The notes under the pieces: generated by a model | What the model was told of the DNA's origin: nothing | Database searches by the model: none | Seen by the model: the letters and a program-made list of their open reading frames with translations, nothing else | Assembly: GCA_963575745.1 (NCBI GenBank) | Contig: CAUYUJ010020516.1 | Coordinates: 373,936 to 437,935 of the forward strand | From: Prorocentrum cordatum | Lineage: Eukaryota; Sar; Dinophyceae; Prorocentrales; Prorocentraceae | Length of the DNA stretch: 64,000 bases | Direction of reading: 5' to 3' | Translations under genes and position numbers: made by a program | In this document: in pieces, positions 1 to 11,401 of the stretch | How the letters are laid out: the number at the start of each line of letters is the position of its first letter | How positions within the stretch are numbered: position 1 is the stretch's first letter

Positions 1-179
1 GGAACGCACGGTCCAATAGCTGTGCCCAAACGCTTGGCCGCACAGGCGTGTCCTGAAGAGGCAGGGGTGGTGGATATCCGCCGAAGGCGCCTTCGCTTGA
101 AAAGTCTTTCAAAGACACGGCGGTATTGCTCGGGGCACCGAGCTGTGAGGCCGACGGCTCGCGGACGGATCGCGCCAGG

Positions 180-402
180 GGGGGGAGACTGGAGGCGGAG
201 GAGGAGGAGGATGAGGAGGACAGGGAGGAGAAGGACAAGGAGAAGGAGGAGGAGGAAGAACCGCCACCCGCCCCCACCCGCCGTCACAGCAGGACGCCCC
301 TCTTCCCCAGCACCCCAGAGGCCGTTTAGCAAACGCACCCACGGAAGGAACCGAATAGGGCAGGGCTGTTTAATAAACGCCCAAGGCCGTTTAGTAAACG
401 CC
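180..402. repeat. GGA-rich run, then three TTTAGTAAAC motifs
   Basis: 190-265 is GGA/GAA-rich. GTTTAGCAAACG, GTTTAATAAACG and GTTTAGTAAACG follow at about 326, 370 and 390, each a 12-bp palindrome-like motif. The same motif starts family D copies. Confidence 0.4.
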
Positions 403-639
403 AATTGTCTGGTCCGGGTGGTTGTTCCTCCCTTGGAAAAAGGAGCAGGGGAAACGAAGAAGGAGGGGCGGCGGAGGGGTTGAGAGAGGCGGAAGCAGAA
501 CAAGGATGGAGGGATGCGCGAGTCGGGCGAAGAGGACCGTTGAAGACGAGCAGCGAAGATTTCGGTGTATATAGATACACACACAGAGCACGTACATGTG
601 AACATACACATACTTAAGCATATGCTTGTATAAGGAGAA

Positions 640-1680
640 CTAGACCCTGATCTCGTGGGGACGCCAACACATTATCCTATTTCGACTGGGGCAACGCGAA
701 AATTACACACACACGTGTCGCGAGATTAGGCGTCCAAGCGTCATTTGGAGACTCCCGAAGCAAATGAAACATGTGAACTCACCATTGCGAAAATATGACT
801 GACCATGCGATGTGTGAGGACGGAAATCGAGAGAGAGGAAGAAGAACAAAGAAGGGAGGGACGGGGACTAGAGCGGGTACGCCGACGGATGACGTCGGTA
901 CGGCGAGCCCTTGGGACCAGACATGTCGTTGCAGCTTATCGCTTCGCTTCAGAGACTTAGTCCTGACCCCCTGGGAACGCCAACAAATGATTTTATTGCG
1001 ACTGGAGCGACACGAATCTTCCACACAACTGTCACAAGTTGGTGCGCCTAGGCACCATTCGGAAACTCCCAAGCCCGAGCGGAAAGAACCAGGCCAAGGG
1101 CTGAAACAAAAAAGCTCAAGCCGATGGTTTGATACTATTCCACAGAGCAGATACCCAAGGCGGTTCAGAAGCACCAGTCGTAGTTGAGGCGATCGCACAT
1201 CACAACTGGCGAACATCCGCGGCGGCGATGGCCGTCCAATGGTTGCCTCCTGGGCGTGTCCGGAGAGCTCCTGATGAGTTGTACTGGTGCGAGAGATCAG
1301 AGCACGTACCGACGCTTTAGTCGATGGAGCGCCCCAACCCGACGGCAAAGATACGAGCACACTTCTTCCAAGGGGTACCGAATTGACACTGGTGCGAACG
1401 AGCCTCGGAGCAATCGAGAGACTGACGCAACACCTGCAAGCAAGGAGCATGCCACAACATAGATCCGTCAATATTTTCAAGAAAGACGGGCGCTCCAATT
1501 TCCCTGCAACAGTTAATCAATCGGCAAGAGACCTGGAAGGTGGCGCTGCGTTGTCTAGCCGAGATTTCCCGGCATCCGAGCAAAACGGGAGGCCCATGGG
1601 AGAAGCGGAGAGGCTGTCCGAGAGCCTGCGACAATTTAGACACAGGGTGCCTAATTAGCCAGACGCCGAGCACGGCTCCT
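640..1680. repeat. Ancient, degenerate tandem duplication
   Basis: GGGACGCCAACACATTATCC...CGACTGGGGC (about 660-690) recurs as GGGAACGCCAACAAATGATT...CGACTGGAGC (about 975-1010), each followed by a gapped TCATTTGGAGACTCCC / CCATTCGGAAACTCCC block. Weaker echoes continue to 1680. No gene recognised. Confidence 0.35.
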
Positions 1681-1689
1681 GAGATGGCT

Positions 1690-2480
1690 CACCCTCTCAA
1701 GAATCTTTGAACAACTTTCAACAAATTACCGTGAACGCTCATCTGAACGTCCAGCGACACGACCAGCAACCCGGCCTGCCCGAGCTGCTTGCCCACGCCG
1801 CAGGACCCTGCACGATGGGAACCAGCTTCACCAAGCGCAGCAACATGAACGCCACCAGCAGCATCAGAGTGGCTAGCAAGACGGGCCAGCAGCAGTAGCA
1901 GCAGAAACAGCAGCACCACCACCAAGTGCAACACGACCAACACCACCAGCAACACCTCTGTGACCAGCGCGGTGGGAAACGGCAACACTACGTGCACCAG
2001 CACAAACGCAGCGAACAATACCAATGTGACGAACATCGCCATGGGCAACAGCCTTCCGCGAAGCAGCAGCACCAGCGCCTCCAGCAGCACGAAGTGTGAC
2101 CAGCACGAAAGGACAACGGGGCACAACGAGTATCACTACCAGCGCCATCAGCAGCACCACTGCGACCAGCCCGACGGGAAACAACAGCACCACGCGCACC
2201 AGCACAAGTGCAACCAGCAGTAACTACCTCTGTGAGGAGCACCGTTGGAAGCAACACCATTTGGCGATGCGCACCAAGGGGTGTAGGGAGGGGGGATGGC
2301 TTGTTAGAAAGAACTGCTTCTTAAAAGGCGCCGGCCTGACATCTATAGATAAGGCTCGCTCCTTCTAAGAAGCAGGGGTGTTTCTAAGAAGCCCACCCCC
2401 CTCCCCCCACCCCCCTCTGCGAATGGCTGAACCACTGTGACCAGCACGACGGAAATCAGCAGCACCCTGCGTCGCACTAC
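1690..2480. repeat. Degenerate ACC/AGC array, Thr/Ser/Asn-rich if translated
   Basis: Irregular repetition of CACCAGCA/AACACCAC, interrupted by the hairpin at 2284-2408. One frame reads NNTNVTN and TSTSATSSN-like segments with shifts between frames, so it is not convincing as a gene. Confidence 0.4.
2284..2408. mobile_element. Hairpin element inserted in an ACC/AGC-rich array
   Basis: AGGGAGGGGGGATGGCTTGT then TAGAAA at the left is inverted at the right (TTTCTAAGAAGCCCACCCCC then CTCCCCCC), with a second inner pair CTGCTTCTTA / TAAGAAGCAG. It separates two parts of the same flanking repeat. Confidence 0.6.
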
Positions 2481-2689
2481 CATCGGCACCCGCAGCACCA
2501 ATGCGACTTGCGCTACGATAGCCGGTAACACAAAGCGAAGCCACCCAAGCGGCACGTTGGCACCAAACTGCCACGGATGGTCCTGCGATCCGGAAGATTG
2601 TCCAGCCCACAAGCTTGTGAGGCTACGCTCTTACCCTGCGGCGCGAATGGCGCTCTCAATCCAGATGTGGCGGGCGCCCCAGCGGTCAG

Positions 2690-3790
2690 GCGAAAGCAAC
2701 ATCCCGAATCGAAGGCACAGCCCGCGCTAAGGCGAGAACAACAATCGCAATCATGCGCGCGGCACGACCTGGGCGAAAACAGAATTCTGAGTCGAAAATA
2801 CGGCCCGCGTTGACGAACAATTATCGCAACCATGCGTGCGGCAGGCGCCTAGGCGAAAACATAATTTTCAATCGAACGTGGCCATTGCAAACGCAATCAC
2901 GACACGCCCAATGAAAAATGTGGCCCGAACCTACGCGACAGCTACCTTCTTCATCAGACATGTGACGGGTGTCACAGCGAAAACGACATGCTCTATGAAA
3001 AATGTGGTTGGCGCCTGGGCGACAGCGAGCTTTGTCACCAGACGTGGGGCGGGAGCCACAGCGAAAATGACATGCTCGATGAAAGATGTGGCTTGCGCCC
3101 AGGCGGCAACGGCATTTTTCATCAGACGCGCGGCGGGCGTTACAGCGAGAACGACATTCTCAATGACATGTGTCGCCGGCGCCGAGGCAACAGCAACATG
3201 TTTGATCACACATGTGGCTTGCGCCAAGGCGAGAACATGCTCAATGAAGGATGTTGCCCGCGCCTGGGCGATAGAGGCATTCATTTTCAAAAACACAATG
3301 AAGGATGCCGCCAACGCCAAAATGACAGCAACATTTTCTATCAGACATTTGGCTGGCGCCTAAGCGAGAACGGCATTCTCAACGAAGGGCGTCGCCAGCT
3401 CCTCGGTGACAGCAGCGCAGGCGAGAACACCGCGCTCAATGAAGAATGTCGCCAGCGCCTGACAGCAACACTTTCCATCAGACATGTGGCAGGCGCCACA
3501 GGGAGAACGAGATGCCCAATGACGGATGTCGCAACCGCAACATTTTGTATTAGACATGTGGCCTACGCCTCGCCAAGGCAAGGAAAACAGCCTCAATGAC
3601 AAATGCCGCCAGCTCATAAAAAAAAACGACAGTAGCATCCTTAATCTGACATCTGGCTGGCGCCAAAGCGAGGACGACATTCTCAACGAAGGATGTCGCC
3701 GCCGCCGAAGCGACAACAACATTCTCAATCGGAGATTTGGCCCGCGCAAAAGCTGGAGCAGCATTCCGAAACAACGGCGTCGCCAGAGTG
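2690..3790. repeat. 42-bp minisatellite, about 26 diverged units
   Basis: Units like GCGAGAACGACATTCTCAAT then GA..GATGTCGCCGGCGCC, alternating with units like GCAACATTTTTCATCAGAC-ATGTGGCTGGCGCC. Period 42 bp = 14 codons, so one frame (2988-3599) repeats GENDILNEGCRRRL-type units without stops. Confidence 0.65.
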
Positions 3791-3794
3791 CAGG

Positions 3795-4450
3795 TGTCGC
3801 GCCCATTCCGCGCGGGCCGGGCCCGGTGCCACCCAGGACCAGGTGAAGTGCGTACGTGGGTACTCCACGTTCGGAGGGAGGGGGTGTGACCTGCGTTTGA
3901 TCAGACGATCAAGACGACCTGGCACACATGTATCCTCATCCTCTTTCCCCGAACTCAAGGGATTCCTCAGCGTTGATCTTCGGGGCGACATCTCCCTGGA
4001 CACTGATGGGCGACATGGCTGCGCGCGCGCAAGCGGCGGTTAATGGTTGTTTTGAGCCCTACGCCCGCAAGGGCGGGCGGCCGGCGGGCAGAAAGAGGCG
4101 GGACAGAGCGAACGCAAACGACTTGCAACCAGACGAACACACATGCACACGCGCGTCCACATACGAGCAGGTGACCTCTCAGAACATGAAGCAGGACAGA
4201 GGGAGAGAGATAGAGAGAGGCACAGAGAAAGATATGCCAGGGAAGTGCAACGCAAGAACATGGCCTTCAGACCATGGAGACGATGGGCTCGGGGCTGCGG
4301 CTCACCAATCGTCCTGCTCCTCTTCCTCCTCGACCAGGCGCCAGAGGCCCTGAACACCTCGCTGCACGAACATCTGCCAGATGCCTGGCAGGCGGGAACG
4401 ACATGACCAGGGGAAATGAGACACCCGTCTCCTTCAGGCGACTTCGGAGT
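3795..4450. other. No gene or repeat family recognised
   Basis: Mixed GC-rich sequence with a short GAGA run near 4200-4235. Nothing supportable. Confidence 0.4.
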
Positions 4451-4454
4451 ATAA

Positions 4455-4600
4455 AGTGAAAACGACCTTGGGCCCAAACCTGGCGGGCGCAATCCTTGAA
4501 AATAACGGCCGCGGCGCCCTCCCGAGAACCGAAAACGGACGATTCACTAATCGACGTGGCAGGGTGGGAGGTCTGTCCACCCCCGACGACTCCACCCTTG
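4455..4600. repeat. Repeat family D copy 1
   Basis: AACGGCCGCGGCGCCCTC, GAACCGAAAACGGACGATTC and AGGTCTGTCCACC are shared, in order, with 7210-7365 and 35285-35460. Confidence 0.6.
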
Positions 4601-4604
4601 CGCC

Positions 4605-5335
4605 TTCTCTGCAGAGTTACCGCGCAACCCTCAGTGACTCATGCGCACGCATGCGGAGGGCACGCGCCAAGACCAGACACTGGGCTGCTTCACGCTCTGA
4701 ACAGCCGCACTGTGCCCCAGAGCGAACCTGTCGCCATGCTATTCGCAACGCACCATGGTGTTCCGACAACACAGACAACACGAATTCCACATAAGACATC
4801 CGAAACCGTGGACTGCGCTCTTCTCGGAACGTGGATCCCCCTCGCGGCGCCTCCAGAGCTGCATCTGTCGCGTTCCGCGCGTCACGGAGTTTGGTCCAAC
4901 ATCGACCCAGGAAATCCCCGCGGGCCTCGGAAAACGTAGGGATTTCTTCCCTGAGCGTAGCATGAGGGAATCGGGACCGGGAAGAAAAAGGTCCTACATT
5001 TCTTCTCGCCGCTTCTGGGCCCCCCCTGGAGCCTTCCCCGGGCGCCACGACCGTGAGACAACATCTCGGGTGAGCTTTCCTTTCTGAGGAGAATGAAATC
5101 GAGAAAAGGACCGACCGCAATTCTTTACACTTGTCGCAGGTGCGTGTGTGGTCTGCAGACGCTGCATGGAAAAAACTACAAAGATGGTACTAGGCTCAGC
5201 CCACTGAGATCAGGGATGAGGTTTACGTAGCACCCCGCAGTTGCAGATGGAGAATGACGGGGCGGCGAGGACGTCGCAGTCTGCGAGGCTCTGAAGAAGC
5301 CCGCCGCAGGCGCATAAGTTCTACAAGTTGTACAA
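4605..5335. other. No gene or repeat family recognised
   Basis: Unique-looking sequence with open frames on both strands but no family resemblance. Confidence 0.4.
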
Positions 5336-5369
5336 CGAGCCCGCCGCGAATTGTTCCTTCAAGCATTGT

Positions 5370-5502
5370 GGCTGGGTCGCGGGGGGCTTGCGGGCCAAGT
5401 CGTGGGGGGGTCGCGGGGGGGTTGCAGATGAGTCGCGGGTGGGACGCGGGTGGGTCGCGGGCCAGGTCGCGGGGTGGGTCGCGGGCCAGGTCGCGGGGGG
5501 GA
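5370..5502. repeat. GGGTCGCGGG tandem repeat
   Basis: Repeats of GGGTCGCGGGCCAGGTCGC with slipped variants. Confidence 0.5.
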
Positions 5503-5631
5503 CGACGACAACAACGACTCAGCGCAACAACAAGCAGAATCCGCGCCGCAGAGTCCCACTCCAGCCACTCTCCCAGGGAAATTCTATGAAGGTTCGGCCC
5601 CCTCACCCCGATGTTTATGACGTGTTTGTAC

Positions 5632-5818
5632 CGGGGGCGCGCAAACATGGATTAGCGATCCATGGATTTGACGCGCGATCGCCAAATCCATGCATCGGGG
5701 GAGGCGCCCTCCCCAAAATGCGGCCAGTGCCGCCTCGCTCGGCGGCGGAAATCCGCGTTTTCCTCCGGGAACGGGACGCGTCGCTAATCAACGCCCCCTT
5801 GATTCATGATTGCGAACA
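5632..5818. mobile_element. Inverted-repeat element, family F copy 1
   Basis: GCGCAAACATGGATTAGCGA at the left and, inverted, TTCGCAATCATGAATCAAGG at the right. Contains ATCGGGGGAGGCGCCCTCC and the GGCGGCGG hairpin shared with the other two copies. Confidence 0.7.
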
Positions 5819-5829
5819 CCTGAATTGAG

Positions 5830-6017
5830 TATCGTTTAACCGATCCCCATCCCCAGCGGCGTGGCCTGGGCCCCACTGGCCAATTTACCCCCCTAGATGG
5901 GGGCATAGGCCGTCCCCGTCGAGACTCCCGCCAAATTACCACCTTAGTTACTGGGGTGGTGATTTGGCGGGGGTCTCGAAGGGGATGGGGATGGGGATGG
6001 GGATCGGTTAAACGATA
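5830..6017. mobile_element. 188-bp hairpin element flanked by TA
   Basis: TATCGTTTAACCGATCCCCA then TCCCC at the left is exactly inverted at the right (GGGGATGGGGATCGGTTAAA then CGATA). A second, inner palindrome (CGAGACTCCCGCCAAATTAC / GTGATTTGGCGGGGGTCTCG) fills the right half. Bounded by TA on both sides, as for Tc1/mariner-like target choice. Confidence 0.8.
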
Positions 6018-6199
6018 CAGGGCAGTTTTTCTTCATACACGGGAATTCAAACATATGATTTTTAATATATGATTAATGTATGAAGGAATGTATGCATGAA
6101 CTCATCTCTGGTTTTAATACTCAATCCCTACACTTTTAATACATGATCCGCACGCGGAGCATATATTAAAAGCGGCACTGCACCGATGAATGTGATCCT

Positions 6200-6740
6200 C
6201 CAGACCATGTGAAGCGCAACGCGGCCCTGCGCCCCCTCCGGCGCGGGGGGCGAGGCACGGGGGACGGCCCGCGCGGGCGCCTGACGCGACGTGCCGCACG
6301 AAGGGCAGGCACCCCCGCCTGCCGTCGCCGCTGCCGCGGAGCGCCTTCGAGCCGCCCAGGCAGCTGCGCGCGCGGGCGGGGCGCGGGCTTTTGGCGGCGG
6401 CGCCCGCGCGGACGACGACGACGACGACGGCGACACCCTCGCGGCGGCCCGATGAAGACGCCTCCGCTCCGTGCTCTCGGGCCCCGCCGCGAGCCACCCA
6501 TAGGAGTAGGAGGAGGAGGAGGAGGACGAGGCGGAGGAGGAGGAGGAGGAGTAGGAGGAGGAGGAGGAGGAGGAGGAGGAGAAGGAAGAGGAAACTGGCG
6601 GGCCTCACTTCGCGCGTCGCGCCCCGCGACGGGGGAGGCCCGGCCATCTCCGCGTCCGCGCGAGGCCGCCTCGGGAAGACAAGGTCCGCCCCAGGCCGCG
6701 GCGCACGCAGCGCGATCGTCTGCGCGCGCCCGGGCGTGAC
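6200..6740. repeat. Very GC-rich stretch with GAC and GGA runs
   Basis: ACGACGACG at 6410-6430 and GGAGGAGGA at 6505-6590. All long frames here are low-complexity. Confidence 0.5.
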
Positions 6741-6742
6741 TC

Positions 6743-6910
6743 ACAGCGGAGGCCAGTCCACAAGAAGCCTTCCACAAGAAACCCAACCCTGAGACCCCAG
6801 GACTTCCACTGACTTCTGGTGTGGGAACGTCACACTTCCCATCGCAAAACCGTCAAAACCAAGAAGCCCAGAGCACCCTGGAGGCAAGCAGGGTTTCTTT
6901 GCATGGGCCC
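6743..6910. mobile_element. Repeat family C copy 1
   Basis: Shares CACAAGAAACCCAACCCTGA, GGGAACGTCACACTTCCCAT and CACCCTGGAGGCAAGCA with copies at 22.4, 24.5 and 45.1 kb. CAAGAAACC near the left is repeated inverted near the right, so it is probably a small hairpin element. Confidence 0.65.
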
Positions 6911-7209
6911 CCCGTGTGACCTGATGAGGAGACGGGTTCCGAGGGAAACCGGCTCTGGACTCGAAGTTTTCCCCAGATGCTCTCCAGAATCGTTCTGTGG
7001 CGGTCCTTCGTGCCCCTGAGGTGCCCAAAAAGCCCCAGGACGGCGAAAAACCTCAGGACCCGCTTGCTTCATGGCGCGAGACACGCAGACCGATGACGGA
7101 GGCTCGCAAGTTTCTGGACACTCCTCGGAGGCAACTCCTGCGGAGTCTGCGTGGAAACCGTTCGCTTGCCAGAGTGGGAGGGCCGAGCCGAACGGTCGTC
7201 TCGGCAGTG

Positions 7210-7365
7210 GACAAACCTCCCTTTAGTAAACCACCCTTGAGTGAAAACGGCCCAGAACCGAAACCGGACCTGCAACGACGGCCGCGACGCCCTCTCACGA
7301 ACCGAAAGCGGCCAATTCGCTAATCGACGTGTCAGGGTAGGAGGTCTATCACCCTCCGGTCTTAC
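7210..7365. repeat. Repeat family D copy 2
   Basis: Starts CCCTTTAGTAAACC and continues with ACGGCCGCGACGCCCTCTC, GAACCGAAAGCGGCCAATTC and TCGACGTGTCAGGGTAGGAG. Confidence 0.6.
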
Positions 7366-7514
7366 GCTGTCCATGGGCGCGTGGCTGAAGTGGCCTTCCG
7401 CGGTGCAGATTGCTGCTCTTGCTTCTGACGGGAAAGAACCGGCGCCTGCGGCGTGCTCGTTGTTCGGGGATCTGGTTGACCCAGGTCAATCCAGGCCCGG
7501 GTCAGTCAAGCGTT

Positions 7515-7650
7515 GCCAAATCCTGCAAAATCCTGCAAGATCCTGCACCCAAGCCCGAGTCAATGCGAAGGATCCTGCAAGGTCCTGCAGGATCCTGCAC
7601 CCAAGCCTGGATCAATGCGATCCTGGCCCTGCAGGATCCTGCAAGATCGA
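7515..7650. repeat. GATCCTGCA short tandem repeat
   Basis: About ten copies of ATCCTGCA(A/G)G in two blocks separated by GCACCCAAGCC.G.ATCAATGCG, itself duplicated. Confidence 0.55.
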
Positions 7651-7786
7651 GCGCTTTGGCTGACCCCCGTTTGCATTGACCCCCATCGCTTGAGCCCCGA
7701 ATTGTGCAAATTCTGCAACATCGTCGCCGGCGGTTGGCTTATATGAATTGTCGTTCGAGCCTCGCAGACTGCCGACAATCCGCCGA

Positions 7787-8040
7787 CAGTGTCGGCGTGT
7801 GCGATGGGTTTGTCTGTTCGAGTCGTCGTCTCCGTCAGTCGTCGTCTGCGTCGCCCCCTCTCCCTGCGCCCTTCTCAAGCAGGCAAGCGAGATAAGAACC
7901 TTGCAATGTCGTAATCGAATCGAAAGGAACCTCCTTCCCTTTGATGATCCCTTCTCCGCGCCGGGGTTGGGGGTGGTCCCTGGGGGGGGCCGGGGGGGGT
8001 CGCCACCCAAATACGCTTCCCCCCTGCGCGATTCCGAAAC
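7787..8040. repeat. Repeat family L copy 1
   Basis: AGTGTCGGCGTGTGCGATGG, TGTTCGAGTCGTC and GGTCGCCACCCAAATACG occur in the same order at 35627-35925. Confidence 0.5.
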
Positions 8041-8189
8041 CCTCGTGCGGTCCCCGCGCGGTCCAGGAACCCAGGAATTCTCCACGAGACCGCTGGACTT
8101 GCAAGACTCTTCCACATGGTACCCAAGGGGGCCCCGAGAGGCCTCCAAAGGCACTCCCGAGAAGGCCCCACGAGGCACAAATGATTGGT

Positions 8190-9260
8190 TTCCCCTTAGG
8201 TTTTTGACAGATTTGGGCGTTCTCGCCTTTTCTGCTTCCCGCCGCTCCAAGACAGCTGAAGAGGCCCTCAAGATCACCCCAAGACGGCCCAAGAGGCTTC
8301 CAAGAGCGCTCCGAAGCATCCCAAGAGAACCCACAGACAGCCCAAAACGCTTCCAAGACGGCGCAAGAGGCCCCCAAGACGTCTCCAAGCTCGTGCCTTC
8401 ACGGGGAACCCGAACGGACATTTCGAGCCCTCAGCCCCGAGAAGCTCCCTGGAGGCCCCAAGAAGTTCCCAAGAGGCTCCAAGAAGCCCACAAGAGGTCC
8501 CCAGGACACCCGAAAAGGCTCCCAAGTGGCTCCCACGAGACCCCCAAATCCCACCAGCCCTCTGGGCGTAGGTGGTCTAGAGCAGATCCTCTTCCACCCC
8601 TCCCTCTTCCCCCTTGGGGAGGGGTTTACCCCTCCCCCTACCCCCTCCCCTGGACCTGGACGGGGGGGGCCGCGGGTAGTTAGAGCGTCCAAGATGGCCC
8701 AAGACGGCTCCAAGAGCGCCTCAGAGAACCCAAGATGAGCTCCAAGATGGCTCAAGATAGCGCAAGATCGCTCACGATGGCTCCTAAGATGGTTCCAAGA
8801 AGCCCAAAGACGGCCCCAAGATAACTCCAAGTGGCCAAACAGCTCCCCAAGGAGGCCCCGAAGAGGCCAAAATCGTCCCAAAACCTAAGGAAAATCAATG
8901 ATTTTTGCTTTCTCGCCTTTTCGCTTCCGATGGCTATCCGAGGCCTGGAGATGGCTCCAAGATGGCCCAAGAGGGCCCCAAGAGAGCCCCAAAAGAGCCC
9001 CAAGACGGCCCCAAGAGCGCCCAAGAGCACTCCAAGAGCGTTCCAAGAGGGGTCCAAGAGGCGATTTTAGGGGCTTCCGAGGGGGGACGCTAATTAAACC
9101 CCCCCTCTTGTTTGATCGACTCCCTCCAAGATGGCCCCAAAAGCGCCCCGAAGGCTCCCCAGAGCGCCTCAAGAGGGTCCCAAGAGGCGCCCAAGATGCC
9201 CCAAGGCGCCCAAAAAGCCCTCCAAGAGGCCCTCAAAAGACCCCCAAGAAGCTCCTTCCC
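8190..9260. repeat. CCAAGATGGCC-type family J, two blocks around family K copy 1
   Basis: Irregular repeats of CCAAGA.GGCCCCAAGAG. Cores: TTCTCGCCTTTTCTGCTTCC (8220) and TTCTCGCCTTTTCGCTTCCG then ATGGC (8910). GAACGGACATTTCGAGCCCT at 8410 recurs at 37860. Family K (GATCCCACCAGCCCTCTGGG, 8550-8690) lies between the blocks and recurs at 26138-26280. Confidence 0.6.
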
Positions 9261-9670
9261 CTCCTCCTCCTCCTCCTCCGATTCTTCCTCCTTCTCCGTC
9301 CTCCTCCTCCTCCTCCTCCTCCTCTTCCCCCTCCTCCTCCTCCTCCTCCTCCGACGACGACGACGACGACGACGACTCCTCTTCCATCCTCCCCCTCTCG
9401 GGGTCTGTGACAGCTTCCCCCGCCCTTTGTTATTCTGCATGCTCCCCGACTTCCCTGATCACCTTAACTCCCCTGAGCATCGTTTCTGGATGGGCTGGTG
9501 GGGATACGCGAAGCGTCAACAATTCCTCCACAGAGGCCCCCGAGACCCTTCCCAAGAGACCCCAAGAAGCATCCGTGAGGACTCGGGCCCACGTCAACGT
9601 CGTCGTCGTCGCCGCCGCCACCGCCGCCGTCGTCGACGTCCCCCTTCAGGGTCGGCGGCACTGGCCGTAA
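9258..9670. repeat. CCT and GAC trinucleotide runs ending in a shared boundary motif
   Basis: CTC/CCT run 9258-9350, ACG run 9351-9377, CGT/CCG run 9595-9640, then TTCAGGGTCGGCGGCACTGG then CCGTAA. The same boundary string ends the CCT/CAT runs at 38750. Confidence 0.55.
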
Positions 9671-9679
9671 GGTCCTCGC

Positions 9680-10540
9680 AATCCCCTGCCCGCCCCCGCA
9701 CTGTTATCTGCAACTGCGCGGGCTATGCAGGAGCACTGCTCGTGGGAGAGGTCATCATCCAGGTGAGTTCGTTCCCGAACCCCACCCTGGGATTACTGAC
9801 CCGCAATAAGACCGCAAAGGCCTTGGAAAACCATGCCGACTCTCTGCGAGCGGGGCGCGGCCAAGCCTGTTGTAAGGGGGCCTCTGGTGGCATTTCCTGT
9901 GGGAGGGGAAGGCCGGGCGGGCCGAAGAAGCGCGGGGCCCGCGAATGGCGCCGGGGCGCCCGTCCCCTCGGGGCGCCCTGAGGTGGCAACCTCGGGGGAG
10001 GACCCAGCTCAGGGCGGGAATCACGAAAGGTGCAGCAGCAGCATCTGAGCGGCGAGCCCAGGGGGGAAGCGAGCGGGGCGGGCCTTCTCGGAAGGCTCGG
10101 ACGTCCCCCAGCCTTCCGAGGAATTCTCTCCAAGCCTGCCCCGAGGACACAGGAAACCTGGCAGAGGGCCGGGTGCCTTCTGAGAAGCCCCGCCGCCTTC
10201 TGAGAAGACCTTCCCGTCTCACTGTCCCCCCTCGCTCGCCGACGAGCGTCGCCGACGGACCGGCGACAGGGCCCCGATGGCGAGAACGTGCGCTCCTGGA
10301 CGGGGTGGGCCAGCATCGGGCACGCGCCAACATGGACTCGGGATCCGTGCATCTGGCACGCGGGCGCCCAGAGCCATGCATCGCAAGCGCTTGCCCCCGA
10401 CGCCTGGCGCCAACGCCGCCCCTCCTCTGGCCATGGAGCGCGCCGATCGCGTGCGGAAAGGTGTTCCGTTGCGAGCCCACGCGTCTCGGTCCGTGCTTTT
10501 CCGGCGGCAGCTCATGGGAGCCTCCCACACCATCTTGTCG
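9680..10540. other. No gene or repeat family recognised
   Basis: GC-rich; frames open on both strands. Confidence 0.4.
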
Positions 10541-10547
10541 GCTCTTG

Positions 10548-10645
10548 CGAATCGACGCTAATCGACGCTAGTCGACGCTAGACCGACGCTAGATCGACGC
10601 TCATCTCCGCTGCCTCGTCGACTCCCAGATGCTAATCGACGCTAA
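10548..10645. repeat. GCTAATCGAC 10-bp repeat
   Basis: Five near-tandem copies of (A)TCGACGCTA followed by one more at 10632. Confidence 0.55.
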
Positions 10646-10649
10646 AGAC

Positions 10650-11210
10650 AGAATTCAGGGGGGTATACAGGGCTCCCATGACCTGTCACCATACCCTATG
10701 GTGGGGCTCCTGAACGGTGCGGTGACGGGCTGCGCGGTGGCCTCGAAATCCTCAGAGACCTCACCGCACGGTCCTTCACCGAGGGCCCGCAGGGACTCCC
10801 CGCTCCACGGACTCAGCAAACACCAGCCTGTGCCGTGCTGCGAGGGACTCCCGGAGATGACACCAACAACTCACCCCGAAACGGCGAGAAAATTTACATG
10901 CAGCTTATCATGCGTACCGACTGACGCCGGCCGAACTCATCTCACAAAGACCCAATAAACATACCGCGCATTCATCCGAGTCTGACTGCTTTCAAATGTT
11001 TTCCCATTGCTTCCTGCTCTGAAATTAACCCGCACTGGCCTTACACAACATTTGCACGATCAGGATGGCATGCGAGCGTGCATCCTGCCACCTGCAGGAA
11101 AAGACTCCCAAGGGCGGTCGATGGATTGCGAAGGTGCCGCTCCCTTGGATCTCCACGCCGTCATGCGCACGTGCTGTCGCAATACGCAGTGGATGCCGGC
11201 TACATGTAGG
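10650..11210. other. No gene or repeat family recognised
   Basis: Ordinary composition, no supportable feature. Confidence 0.4.
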
Positions 11211-11216
11211 ACCCAT

Positions 11217-11361
11217 GATGGGCCGATCATCCACCACCACTACCATGGGTAGGAGAGGGAGGAGGGGAAGGAGGAGGAAAAGGAGGAGGAGAGGAGGCCC
11301 TCTCCAACCTCCCTTTTCCCCCGTCCCACATATGGTAGCGGTGGTGGAAGATTCGCCCGTC
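11217..11361. mobile_element. Inverted-repeat element, family B copy 1, purine core
   Basis: Left end GATGGGC...CCACCACCACTACCAT, right end inverted with ATGGTAGCGGTGGTGGAAGA and CGCCCGTC. The core is a GGA/GAG run. No clear target duplication. Confidence 0.65.
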
Positions 11362-11401
11362 AACCAACGCCACCCTGTTCTTCCAAACCCGACCCCTGGG
11401 T

